Under the pieces are notes generated by a model, which saw nothing but the letters and a program-made list of their open reading frames with translations, was not told the DNA's origin and did not search any database. From Manduca sexta (Eukaryota > Arthropoda > Insecta > Lepidoptera > Sphingidae): a stretch of 64,000 bases of DNA. The translations under genes were made by a program, and so were the position numbers. The stretch spans positions 913,116 through 977,115 of the forward strand of contig NC_051121.1 in the NCBI RefSeq assembly GCF_014839805.1. The letters run 5' to 3'. Each line of letters starts with the position of its first letter. Positions within the stretch are counted from its first letter, which is position 1. This document shows, one piece after another, positions 1-12,500 of this stretch.

Positions 1-26
1 GTCACGCACACAAAAGCATGTATGGC

Positions 27-353
27 TAAGGGGCCGTTTAAGTATTATGTAACGCAAGTTTTAAAGATTTTTCACAACTCTGCCCTACCATGTAACGCGC
101 CGTAACGTTTCCCCCGTACGCCCCCCCCCCCCCCCCCTCAAAAAGTTATGTAACTCTAAAGTGTAAATTTTTTCCCATATTCACAATTTTGTTACGCAAA
201 GTAGCTAAACTAACGTTATTATTTTAAAATAAATAACCAATGTTACATAACGCGTTGTACGAACCCCCCCTCTCGCCCCTGTAACGCTTCGTAACTTTTT
301 ACAAGACCCCTCTCCCCTCCAAATTGCGTTACGTAATGCTTGAACGGCCCCTA
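27..353. mobile_element. MITE with about 30-bp terminal inverted repeats
   Basis: The left end (GGGGCCGTTTAAGTATTATG, from 30) and the right end (complement of CGTAATGCTTGAACGGCCCC, to 351) form imperfect inverted repeats of about 30 bp. A TA lies at each edge (27-28, 352-353), a possible target duplication. The interior repeats GTAACG-like words in both orientations and has a run of 17 C at 121-137. There is no coding potential, and the superfamily is not assigned. Confidence 0.7.
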
Positions 354-405
354 ATGGAAAGGAATGAACTTAGTCCCGCGACAGTGGTAAGTATTAGCAG
401 CATAC

Positions 406-509
406 CTCCGCACAGCACTTGATGCAGGCGGTGTGATCGTCGAGCTTGGTGTAGCAGGCCGCCAAGTTCAGGTTGCACTGTAACGTGTACATCCGCGTGA
501 TTTCATGCA
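406..509 (-). CDS. PPID: Cyp40 coding exon 7 (second TPR), last exon visible
   Basis: Acceptor GTGTTGCAG, donor GAG|GTATGC. It encodes [19 protein letters not shown] and then [10 protein letters not shown], a TPR repeat. The exon ends in phase 0, so at least one further exon must lie beyond the left edge. A MITE sits 53 bp downstream in the following intron. Confidence 0.92.
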
Positions 510-3500
510 CTGCAACACACAAAAACCAAACAGCTACAGAAAAAAACTGTAATTTTGTTACCGATTCGACGATATAAACCAGTTATGAGATTTTATCACG
601 ATTTCTTTTACATCACAATGTAATCAGCCGCCGAAACGTCGCGTCGGGAGTCGTAATTCACCAAAAATCGCTATAAAATCCAATAACTAGTTTTATATCA
701 ATGTCTATCTAAGACGTTAATTTAAGAAACCATTATATCGATACGTTATCTCCACCGACTTTAAAAACATCTACGAATATATTAATAACATCCATTGGAA
801 ACTTTCGGTCTTAGAGGAATGGATTTTTTGACATGCTTACAAATGAGTTACATTGATTGGTACATTATCAGAATCGGATTGAAGATTGAGATTAAGATCG
901 TTTATTGAAAACATCTCTCGGTCGGAGTGGTTTATATCGAACTTAATTTTTTTTATAGCTTTGAATGATGAGACGACCCTGCTTTTCGCCTGATGATAAT
1001 GATACGACCGCCCATAAACAGTGGAAACACCATCCAACACCTTGAATTACAAAGTATTGTTTGATTTTCTACTGCGCTCGCCATGCTGAGACATGAGATG
1101 TTAAGTCTCATCATGTCCAGTAGTTACACTGGCTACAATATCCTTCAACACAACAGTGACTACACACTGCTGCTTGGCAGCATAAATAGGCATCGCTTGG
1201 TACCTACCCAGGGGGACTCTCACATATGAGAGGCCTACCACCAGTAATCTCTCTTTATTAAAGTCTATAATTAAATAGATTGTTTATACTCACAACTGTC
1301 CTGTTGGTCTTCGTCCTTGACGTTCTCTAATCGTTCCTTCACGAAGTCTATATACCGCAGACACTTCAGGTATTTCCGCACGGCGCCCTTATACCTATTC
1401 TCGCCGAAAAAACAGTTGCCGCTGTTCTTCACATCTTTAATACTGGACATTAGTTGGATGAGCTGGAACAGAGATCTTTTATAATGGCAATGTTTTTGAA
1501 AGAAGCCGGAACAAAGATCTTTGGATAATGGCTATGTTTTTGATGCCATTTTTGGTATTGGCGGTATAGGAAAAAATTAAACATTTATGTGACGTCATGA
1601 ATGGCTGCTTGCTTGTAATACCCAGTAGACGCGTATTTACTATTACTGGACCAGTTACTACAGGGGGGGCTTTAACTATTCAGTCATCCTAAGCGAAAAA
1701 AAATCGCCCCTCTTTTTTTAGGTCCTAACGGTATTTTTGTTAGCTATGTCGATCTCGTTCAAGATAAAGCCTTTAACGTACTGTGAGTCCTAACTCTCCT
1801 AAGGCGTGCACCACCGCCCTCCTCCTCCTAAAAAAGGGGCTAGGCTACTCACAGGTATGCTTTCGATGTCGGGGTAGTCCTCCGCGTACTCCGGGAGTCG
1901 GTCCGCGGTGCCGTCTCGACAGAAAACGTCCCAATGCTGAGAAGTTATTTCGCCACAGTCTTCTATCACGCATTCCTGTTGGATAACAGCTGGATAAATA
2001 CCTTCAGATTAATATATCATTTCTGACAGGTATTTATAGTACCTACCAAACTTTAATAGGTATTTTTTTAATAAACATGATGAAGTTGTCAAAAAGCGAT
2101 AATATTTTGATAATACCTAACCCGTGCTGTTTATACAAAACATAATGCACCTGTTATTTAAATATATGCATAATAATTTGTTATTGGATAGCACAGTAGC
2201 TATTAAATATGGTCTAAACATGTAAATTGATGATTATTCAGAATTATTATATTACACCATTATTTATATTAACTATTTTTCTGTCGCCGATGAATGGAAA
2301 AACAATATCTTGCACAACAACACTATTAAAACGTTCTGAGGTAATAAACATAAAAAACAGAAGAATTGACGAGCTCCTCCTTTTTTAAAGTCGGTTAAAA
2401 AGACTAAATAATAATGTAGCAAAACAAAACACTAACGCTAAAGTCTCAATTAAACGGAACAATTTTCTTGAGGTGAGTGGCGACTGTCAACGCGGGCAAG
2501 GTTCACCATTGTGTTCAAACGAAGCAAGTTTTTTTATCCTACCAAGAATCTCACGTGCGACGCGAGAAAATTGCTCCGTCTGATAGGGTTTTGACTTATT
2601 TCTTTTATAAATTTTATAAAATATGTAAGTCGTATAAACTTTAAAACAGAAGAAATCATTGAAATCTGGTCAAAAATACACAAGTTATAAGCCATTGAAA
2701 TTTGGTAGTAAGGGTGAGTGTAAAAAAATAGAAATAAGACGAATTACTTGCATATGACGTCAGCGTACATTACGGCGCGCGAAAGAAAGAGATGGTGCGA
2801 TATTCTCACATAAAGCCCACTCTTGCACGCAGCAATACTTGAAACATGAATTACTGCCTCATTTTTTATCGAATTTTAATGCTATTTTCACATAAGGATT
2901 TATTTTTTGTACTAATTGCTGGTGTAACATATAAAAAAAATCATAAAATCCAACGTAGTCAAATACCCTATTAATGCCGTCCGTGTGGATTCTTAAAAAT
3001 GAACCGTCACCGCGAGTACACAAGAGCGTATTTTTACCAACCACCCTGAGCCGGTCGTCGTCCCCGTGGCCGTACCGCTGCAGCTCGCGCACGAGCCCGA
3101 GCCCCGCCAGCACCTCGCCGAACACCACGTTGGTGCCGTTCAGATGCGGGCACGGCACGGTCGTGATGCAGAACTGGGAGCTGTTCGTGTGCGGGCGGCC
3201 CTCGTTCGCCATGCTTAGCACGCCCGCGTGATGCTGCAATGGAAAAGGTTTATTAGATTCTAAAACCTTATCTCATACTAGCTTTTACCTATGGCTCCGC
3301 CCGCGTGCAATAGTTTTTACCGGGATAAAAGCCTATAGTACTCAAGAGTATTAGTGAAAAAAAAGGTTCACTAGTTCTTGAGATTAACGTGTTCAAACAA
3401 ACAAACTCATCAGCTATATTAGTATAGATGATATCGCCTTTAATTTAATCACTTCATGCTTAGACAGTATAAGGACGTGGCTTGTATCATCTTTCCTGCC

Positions 3501-6500
3501 AAAGATATGATGCACATGTTTACATAATCATATTAGTGAGCGTAACACTAAGACTGACGTAAGATTTATTTATGTGTGCGCTTATGCCAATACGGTTCAA
3601 CTATGTAGGTACTTTTTATGTAGTAGTGACAGAATTTTTGTTCGCGTCAATAGGAACATAGCGCGTTTTCGAGATGGTATAAGGCTTCATAATATTAAAT
3701 AACGCTATCGATTCTGGTTTCCAGTGGCAGGGTCAGAGCAGGATAATGAATCCCGACTTTCGGCCCCGGTGGTCAATCTCAACGGAGATCAACCAGGTCC
3801 TCAGGATATATTACAATACACAAGTGTGTGCGTAATATTCATGTACACACTCTGTTCCTTCACTCTTATAGACCGGTGACATGGCAAGCCAACCTCGGAC
3901 CGGAGAGAGATCAGTCGCAGGACTACGTTCCTTCCGAGGCACGAGGGTATCACACCGCCAACTTCCTGACTCCGAGGTGCGTCTGAGCAATTTTTAAGGT
4001 GGAAAAATCCAGTCACAATTATTTTTAGGCCCGACCCGGGATTCACACCCAGGACTTTAGCACGGTAGTAGTACTCGAACCGCGTACGCATTACAACAAC
4101 GCCACCAAGGCAGGGTAATATCACTAATATGGCGACGTGCTTTGTAGTTCTCTAGAGTGCTTATAGAACAGCCTCTTGCCGTTTAAATGAGTCAAACCTG
4201 GACAAAATAGTACTAAATTACACACAAAAAGTATTATCAAATCCAGTCCATACTTGCTGCCATTAGAGCAAGGAAGGTATAGCGTCTTAATTAGTAATAA
4301 CAATTATCTATTATTTTATTACTAATATTTTTTTGAAAGTGACGTGATGGTTTTTTGCGACGTTGGAACGCTTTACATGGTTTTTTATTAAAAACCGCTA
4401 TAATATTCAAACTTTACATATGATTTCATAAGAAATTAATAACAACACTATCAATGTAATCATTATAATTCGTTTTTTTGTATATTTATATATGCACATT
4501 AAATATTTTTTATAGGCTGTGCCTGATGAATATTTATTCTTGTACTTACTTAGCTAGAAATTTTAATTAGGCACCGATTTCAAAAATATATTTAATATAG
4601 TAGGGCTATAAATTAAACAACTTAGACCATTAAAAATATAGTTAAGATTAAAATAATTGAATATCTTTTTCTAAACTTAAGAGTGCCTCGGTGGCCTAGT
4701 TGCTACTGCATGCGCGGTACGGCAGCGCTCTGAAGTCCTGGGTTCGAATCCCGGGTCAGGCAAAGTGATATTTGGGTTTTTCTGCTCTGTATCAGCCCTG
4801 ATATGGCGATAGGCTCGCCCCCTATCACATCATGGAACGAAACATACTTGGCGAAAATAACATACACTTCACTACTAAACGCGTGATGTGTGTTTGTTTT
4901 TCTTTATCTAAATGTTGAATAATGATAAATTTAAAGGTCGGATAATGTTTTTGTAAACGTATTTTATATATAGTATATTTAAAGGTGTCTTCGTAAACAT
5001 ATATTGTTTCTTTGGATATCCGCCGAGTAGCGTTGTTGTCTTCCGTGTGTCAAAATATGTATTGAACAGTTCGTTTAGCGTATCAACTAATAAATATATA
5101 TTCAAGAAATCTTACTCAATTTTATTCAAATATAGTCATAACCCAACACTAAAGTCAACGTATTTGTGACATGTCAGAGATTTGGGAACCTAAACTTAAA
5201 TAAATATATTTTGAATGGTGAAGGAGTCTAATCTATAGCTCTTTAAATGCTAAAATGATGGCATGTCAAAAAAAAAATCTAACGACTTTAATTTTGTTAT
5301 ATTTATGGGGGTTTCTGTCACGAAATAGAATTAATACAAATAGTTTAACAATTTTATTTAAATATCTAGAATTTCATGACAAAAAAAACTTTATTAATGT
5401 ATATTTAAATAACAACTATAATAATAAACCTTATCTCTGATCTCAAACGTTGGTCTTAAGAGCCTCCTCCGAACAAATAACCTTGAGCATTCGTTCAATA
5501 CATTTACGAAGCGAGTTACGGACGCATGTATGCAGAGTTTAACGCATAGTAACAAAACAATTGATCTTTTTGAACTTTTGAAACTGCCAAAATATTCCTA
5601 ATTAAATTGTCCTTCTAATAGTGTTAACTGTGAATTAAAATGATGTGTACTTTAGGAGACACAAGAAATCAACAATTTAAGTGGCATTTGCCTACATCAT
5701 AAAATTATTGAAATAATATCCACATACAACATTTAAAAAAATGAATCCTCTAAAGTAGAGTTATCTTTTGCTGAAATATTATGTTATTTTTCTATATGCA
5801 TTATAATTTCAGTAAAAATACAGTTAGCATGCTGTCTCGATAAAAGACCCAATTTAACGGTTAAAATTAAATATTCAATTTGCTTCGATGAGGAAACGTA
5901 TTGCATAGTTAGTAAACATTGTTTGTTATGCGCATCAAGTAACCGTCATTTTCAATAAACAATCCCATCACTTTTTTCGATCTATCTCTAAAATGGACCA
6001 AACAGAATAAAGTATTTTTGACATACTTACAAAATGACTCATTTTTATTGGTTAGTTCTCGAAATCGGATTGAAGATTGAGATTGCGATCGTTTATTGAA
6101 AACAACTGTAAATAAAAAAACTATAAAGGCGCCTCTAAATTATTTACGCATGTCCTTTTTAATATGGACCTAACTAGTCGCGCAACCGGAACACTGTTGG
6201 CATGGCATGCAGTTTGCACTAATTGTTCTAGTTTAATCGAAATTGCCAAAGTATTAGGTTGACGAGAATATGGCTATGTACTGTGATTTTTAGATTTTGT
6301 TACAATTAACCGAACGACATAAGCCTTATTCAGTTGCATATCGATATATATATAAAAATGAAACTCTATTTCCCTTGGTCATGCCATCACGCGTGAATGA
6401 CTGGACCGATTTCACATTTTTTTTATTTGTTGTGTTTGTTATTATCAGGAGAAGGTTTAAATATTAATTTTATAAAACTGTCAGCGATTGACAGAATGCG

Positions 6501-9500
6501 CGCTACAAATTCATAGTTAAGACAGGACAACGTCTGTCGGGTCAGCTAGTAAAATATATATCTTAACGCAACCATCCTTACTGAAGCTTCAGAGCGATGT
6601 CACGTGCGCAGTTAGTTCACTACAACGGTGAAATGCATCACGCCCTTATGCTGTCTAGATGATAATAAAATCTGCATGAACACAATCCATTTGCAAGATT
6701 CCAATCGTTTAAATTAGGTAGAGGTGACACCAACTTTTCGTCTGTGTGATTCGTTCCATGCGATAAGGTGTCGAGTTTATCGCTACGTCGGACACAAATT
6801 CTGTACTCCAGGCCGATATTGAGCAGAAAGATCCACAATCGCCAAACCTGCCTCGGGATTCCAACTCGAAAGGCCAGGGCTCTGTTGTATTGTACACGCA
6901 ATATAACTACGACACTGAGATAGTCCCCTAATGTTCCTATAAACCAATAAATTACCCACTGGTATTCTTAATTTTACTTTATTGGGACTGATAACTGTGA
7001 GGTCTCCTCTACGGAATCCTAAAGATGGTATCATTGATAAAAATATGTTATTTATTTCGCTGCTAATAAAATCCGCATTATCAAGTCGATGGCATTTGAT
7101 TTAAAATACGGACAAAAAGAGGTATATATACCTAATTTATTGCATGTGATAAAAAATAAGCAGTTTTAGTTCGAATTTAAAAATATATGTTTGTTTCACC
7201 GAATGGTATAAGCAAGTCGCGCGCGTGATTGGAAGCGACAGGACTGCCAATAACCAATAGCACCACCAGTTAAAGCATCTTACTAATATTATATATTGTC
7301 GGGGATAGTACAATACGTCGTAACAACCATTAGTAGATACCATGTACCTAAGTAACAAAAAAATAAATTCAAAGCGTTACTTAAATCTGAAAGTGTTAAT
7401 ACTTTGCTATTTATATTGCACCATGCCTGACGAAATTTATAAAACAAAACAAAGTCAAACTTAATTAGAAAATTGTTGCATAATGCTTCATCAACATAGC
7501 ACTTGCAAACCGACTCACTAGATATCCCAAACATTGAAACGAACGAAAATTAACAGCTCTAAACAACAATAAAAAAAATACAATTGTATTTTTTTTCTTT
7601 CTCTATATCATGTATTGTAGTTTATACCTTAAACTGATTTAGAAAAGAGCAACACCGGTGTTTCTTGCCCGTCCTTCTCTGGTTAGAACTTCTTTCCGAA
7701 CGTGTTAGAGATAATATTGACGAAATGTAAATAATGTACAACATTTTACAGTTTCAAATAAATTATTTGATTTCATTACAGTTTGAAAGCGCATATAGAC
7801 ATAGTGGTGGTATGTACACAGCCGTATCCTCGCATATGAGAGGCGTACCCTGGTCTATTTATAAAGTGTAATATGTATTTCGGGGTGCTATACGTAAATT
7901 GCCTTATAAGTCGCGTCAACGAACCCGACCTACATTCACATTCAATCAATACAATTCTGCCCTCGATAAACGAAACACCTTACTTGTCTCAGTGAATAAT
8001 TTTGACGCAGCGCAAAATTTAAAAAAAATTAAACAACTATATTCCGAAACTGTTCCCTGGCACAGAAATGCTATTAAAAAATTCTTTACAAAACACATTT
8101 TTAAAGTAGCGCTTACAATTTAAATCGTTTAAGAGCGTTAAGACTTACACAAAGCTTATTTTAATACGCTATTGAATCATATTGTCATATTGCTTTTATT
8201 ATATTTATAACAAATGTACGTAATTTTAAATCCAACGCTAAAAGTGGAATCAAATCCGAAAAAGAATCTCCGACGTGTAAGCCTTTAAAATATGGTAGAA
8301 AGGTTAAATGTCAATAAAAGAATGAGACATAAGATATAGTGACGTCATCAGGCATTACAATGCGCGCGTGAGAAAGAGTTAGTGCACTATCCCAGCTACG
8401 TGCTCATTAAAATATTAAAAATATGAATTGCTCACCCATGTCTTTATGATTTTTATTGCTGATTTCACAGTAGGGGTTATTTCATATTATTTATGTTATA
8501 ATATTATTTTTGTTTGTGTTAAATATAAAATAAGTAACAAATCACACTTAAATACCGTATTTTGACTGTAGCTAGATAATTTACAGTTGTTGGCCTGACG
8601 ATAAACTTTCGCGCATGACCGCTAGTTGCTATACGGAGAGAGAATTAAAATTTACATTTTAGAAAAGAATGAGGTACACTTGAAAGTCTGTTAAACATTA
8701 TATCCAATACTGCAGATACGGTTTCAACGTGTAATATTCGTAGTTATATTAACCGATCCCTCTGTCAGAGTACGTTCTTGAGGTACAAAATAGTCTTTAA
8801 TAACAAGGGCTAATGGTATTTCTTATTGGTGAAAGAATATTGAGAATCTTACTTGAATGAGCAATTACAAATTTCACATTTTCGTTTTGTTTTGAAATTA
8901 TATGGAACAGTTTAAATTAATACCGAAATATCATGATTTACAAATTTCCATCGATATAATGTACTACATAGTAGATTTGGCGTTCCGAACATTCACTGTG
9001 TTCAACTGAATGTGAAGTATGGTCAACATAGACAGCTTGGGTTGTGTATGGAGTGGCGCTTGTAATATAAAAACTCGAGTCTAAGTGTAAACCAGCATTT
9101 GAATAAAAAATATTGTTCAAATAAGTAAAATTATTTATTAAACTGAATAAATACATTATAACAGAGACGTTTATTTTGTCATTTTAGTTAAAATTGTGAA
9201 TAAATCGTTTATATCGATGTAAGTACATTGTTTGTGTCTATAGAATATACGTCAATGCAAATTTCTATTACCGAGCATCATGCTCTTCGGACCTTCTGAC
9301 ATTATAATATCAATAAAGAATTCTAAAAGTCAAAAAAACAATGTAAATTATTTTTTATTTACAATTCCTCGCATGAAACTTTTTATTTAGAACAATCAAT
9401 TTAGTAGCGACTAATCTGCACTGAAGTGATGCAGGGCAAAAAACCCACCCGAGGTTACATATTCGTAAGCTTTTGAAAAACGCTCATTAACTCGGCGTAT

Positions 9501-12500
9501 TAATTTGAAACTGTCAATTTAATTATTCGCAATGCATGACAATCTTAATTACTTTGTCAGTTTTTATTAACTAGACGTTGCACGCGTCTCCGCCCGCGTT
9601 AGAAACGTTCTCCGTTACGAAACTCCCTAAAACACCATCTATACATATAAAATAAATTCCCCTTTTCTGTCTGTCTGTATGTTATGGATTTTCTCAAAAT
9701 CTACTGAACGGATTTTTATGAACTTTGGTGTGGAGATAATTTAAGACCCTGGGAAGGTACTTTCTATCCCGGGAAAATGTATAGCGGGACTTTTATCCCG
9801 GAAAACTCATTCACGCAGTCGAAGCCGCGAGCAAAAGCTAGTACATTGATAATATACACACAGGCTAATGCCGGAATGCGACAACTAAGTGGGCCACCTT
9901 TTGTGTAAAATCGACATGGTATGTGCCAAAATTCATCAAAATCCGTTTAGCTATTTCCGAGTTTAATTTATCACAAATTTTCAAACGCCGTGACTAACTT
10001 TCGCATTAATTTACGCTACGTGTTATGACTAAGTATAATAATATTTTCTGCATAAGTTATTCCGACTGCGGAGATTATATATACATATATTATTTTTTTA
10101 AAAAAATATTTTTTTACATAATATGATATACTTACAGGCGGATTTAATGCCAAGGGCATTTGCTACGAGTCAACCCTTAGGGTGGTGCATAGATAGACGG
10201 AGGCACGTGTAAAATAAAAAAAAGATAATACAAATGTATATAATTATCATAAAACGTGATAGATATATACTTATATAAACACACACTCAAGCCTTTTAGC
10301 CCCGATGGGGTAGGCAGCGGCGCAACTAGTGCATCCACTTCACTGGGCGTATTCCGTTCCATGATTTAATAGGGAGCAAGCTTATCGCCATATCCGGCCC
10401 AAAAATGTCAGACTCCCGACCGATACTGACTAGAAAAATTAAATATGACTGCCTGACTCGGCGATCGAACCCGAGACCTGAGCACTGCAGCCGTACCGTA
10501 ACACAACTATACCACCGAGGCAGTCATTAATTTAATGACGGCTTTAATAGATTATAATTTATTTAAATGTCGTTTAAATTGCCAAACCGGTGTTCTACAA
10601 TACAGTTATTACAAATTCAGTTATAGATTAAACATTATTACACTTTGATTATTATACCTGTTTTTTATATTGAAAGTAAGACAGACCCCGGGCACCAACT
10701 AAGATTGAAGGCAACTTCGGATGGAAATGAACCGAAATAAAATATTGTGAATATTTATATCGCATGATTATTATTTTTTAGTAATGTCATTTAAATAATA
10801 TCAATAAGATGAAATTAAAAAGATTTCTAGACTGTAAGTAATTTTCCCTATTCCAAATTGCTTTCCTTTTGAGGCTAGCAACGTGTGTGGGTGGTATTTA
10901 TGTAGCTTAATAAACCTATGAAGTGTCCAAAAAGAAATAAGTACTAAAATAATTATTATAGCAGATTTGCTACCTACCCCTCCGGGATATATAATTGAGA
11001 GTAACTTTAAATGAAGTATAAATTACGATGCTTCTACTATTTTTGTTATTAATGTCTTTATATTTTGAGAGTTCGATGTTCTAAATTTATAAATGTTTTT
11101 AGTAATTAATAAAGATAGTTTTAATTTTATTGCTTTATACAACGATTGCCATCAACTCCGATCTTATCTTATAAATATACTAGCTTTTGCCCGCAGCTCC
11201 ACCCGCGTTTTTAAATTTTTTCAGGCTAAAGTTTTCCGTTATAAAAGTAGTAGTTTCCCGGGAGCCTATGTTCTTCCCAGGGTCTCAAACTGTCTCCATA
11301 CCAAATTTCATCTTAATACGTTGGGTAGTTTTTGAGTTTAACACGTTTAGGCAGACGGATGCAGCGGGGGACTTTTGTTTTATAATATATTTTTTAGAAC
11401 TTTTTAAGAGGAACAATCCCGTCATACATCATTGTTGCATAACTTTAACCGTTTACGCAGCGCACGCAACGGACGCTCTCAAAACTAATAAATTGTCCCC
11501 GTTTTTGCAACATGTTTCATTACTGCTCCGCTCCTATTGGTCATAGCGTGATGATATATAACTAAGACCACTCCACAAACAAAGGGCTATCCAACGCAAA
11601 AAGATTTTTTCAGTTTGGGCCGGTAGTTCCTGAAAATAGCCATTACTGCTCCGCTCCTAATGGGTATAGCGTGATGATATATATATAGCCTATAGTACTC
11701 CACGAACAAAGGGCTATCCAACGCAAAAAGAATTTTTCAGTTTGGACCGGTAGTTCCTGAGATTGGCCATTACTGCTCCGCTCCTATTGGGTATAGCGTG
11801 ATGATATATAGCCTATAGCACTCCACGAACAAAGGGCTATCCAACGCAAAAAGAATTTTTCAGTTTGGACCGGTAGTTCCTGAGATTAGCGCGTTCAAAC
11901 AAACAAACAAACAAACAAACTCTTCAGCTTTATATAATAGTATTTAGTATTTTAGCTGTTGGTGTTCCGATCTACGCAGAATGAGCTCACAGTGTTTTGA
12001 AGTCTGGCAGCCGATCTTTTGGATTCCGATTTAATTCAATGTAGAACTGGATCATAGGCTTGTGCAAGCTTCCAACCATCTTCCCTATTGAAATTAGAAT
12101 GTTTTTTAATTTCAATAGCCTCGCGAATCATCCTAGGCAGGAATCGGTGTTCTTTGGCGAGGATTTGTGGCTTGTCTAGTCGCAGATAATGATTGGCGCC
12201 TCCTTCAGAGTGCAGACGTCGTAGAGCGTCGGTGCTTCACGTCAGCTATATGTTCTTTTACGCGGGTCCCTATATTGATTTTTTTTTCTATCGAGCAAAC
12301 ATTCTAAATAACATTTAAAATTACTTATATAACTACGGACATTTTAATTTAGGGATAAAATTAATAAGGGATACATGGCATAAGGTAAAATAAAGTAGCC
12401 AGCTCGGGTTGGTAAATAGGGGAAAATAAAAGGATAACAACGTCGCGATCCTCACCGGTGAGGACATGAGCCCTAGCCTAAATAACTAACCAGCCTTTCT

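Noticed and set aside
4684..4762. tRNA gene
   Set aside because: Box A and box B are good, but the acceptor stem pairs poorly and the sequence continues into a body shared with other SINE copies.
7899..8123. 74-codon plus-strand frame
   Set aside because: It starts at a TTG, not an ATG, has no splice or motif support, and was not recognised.
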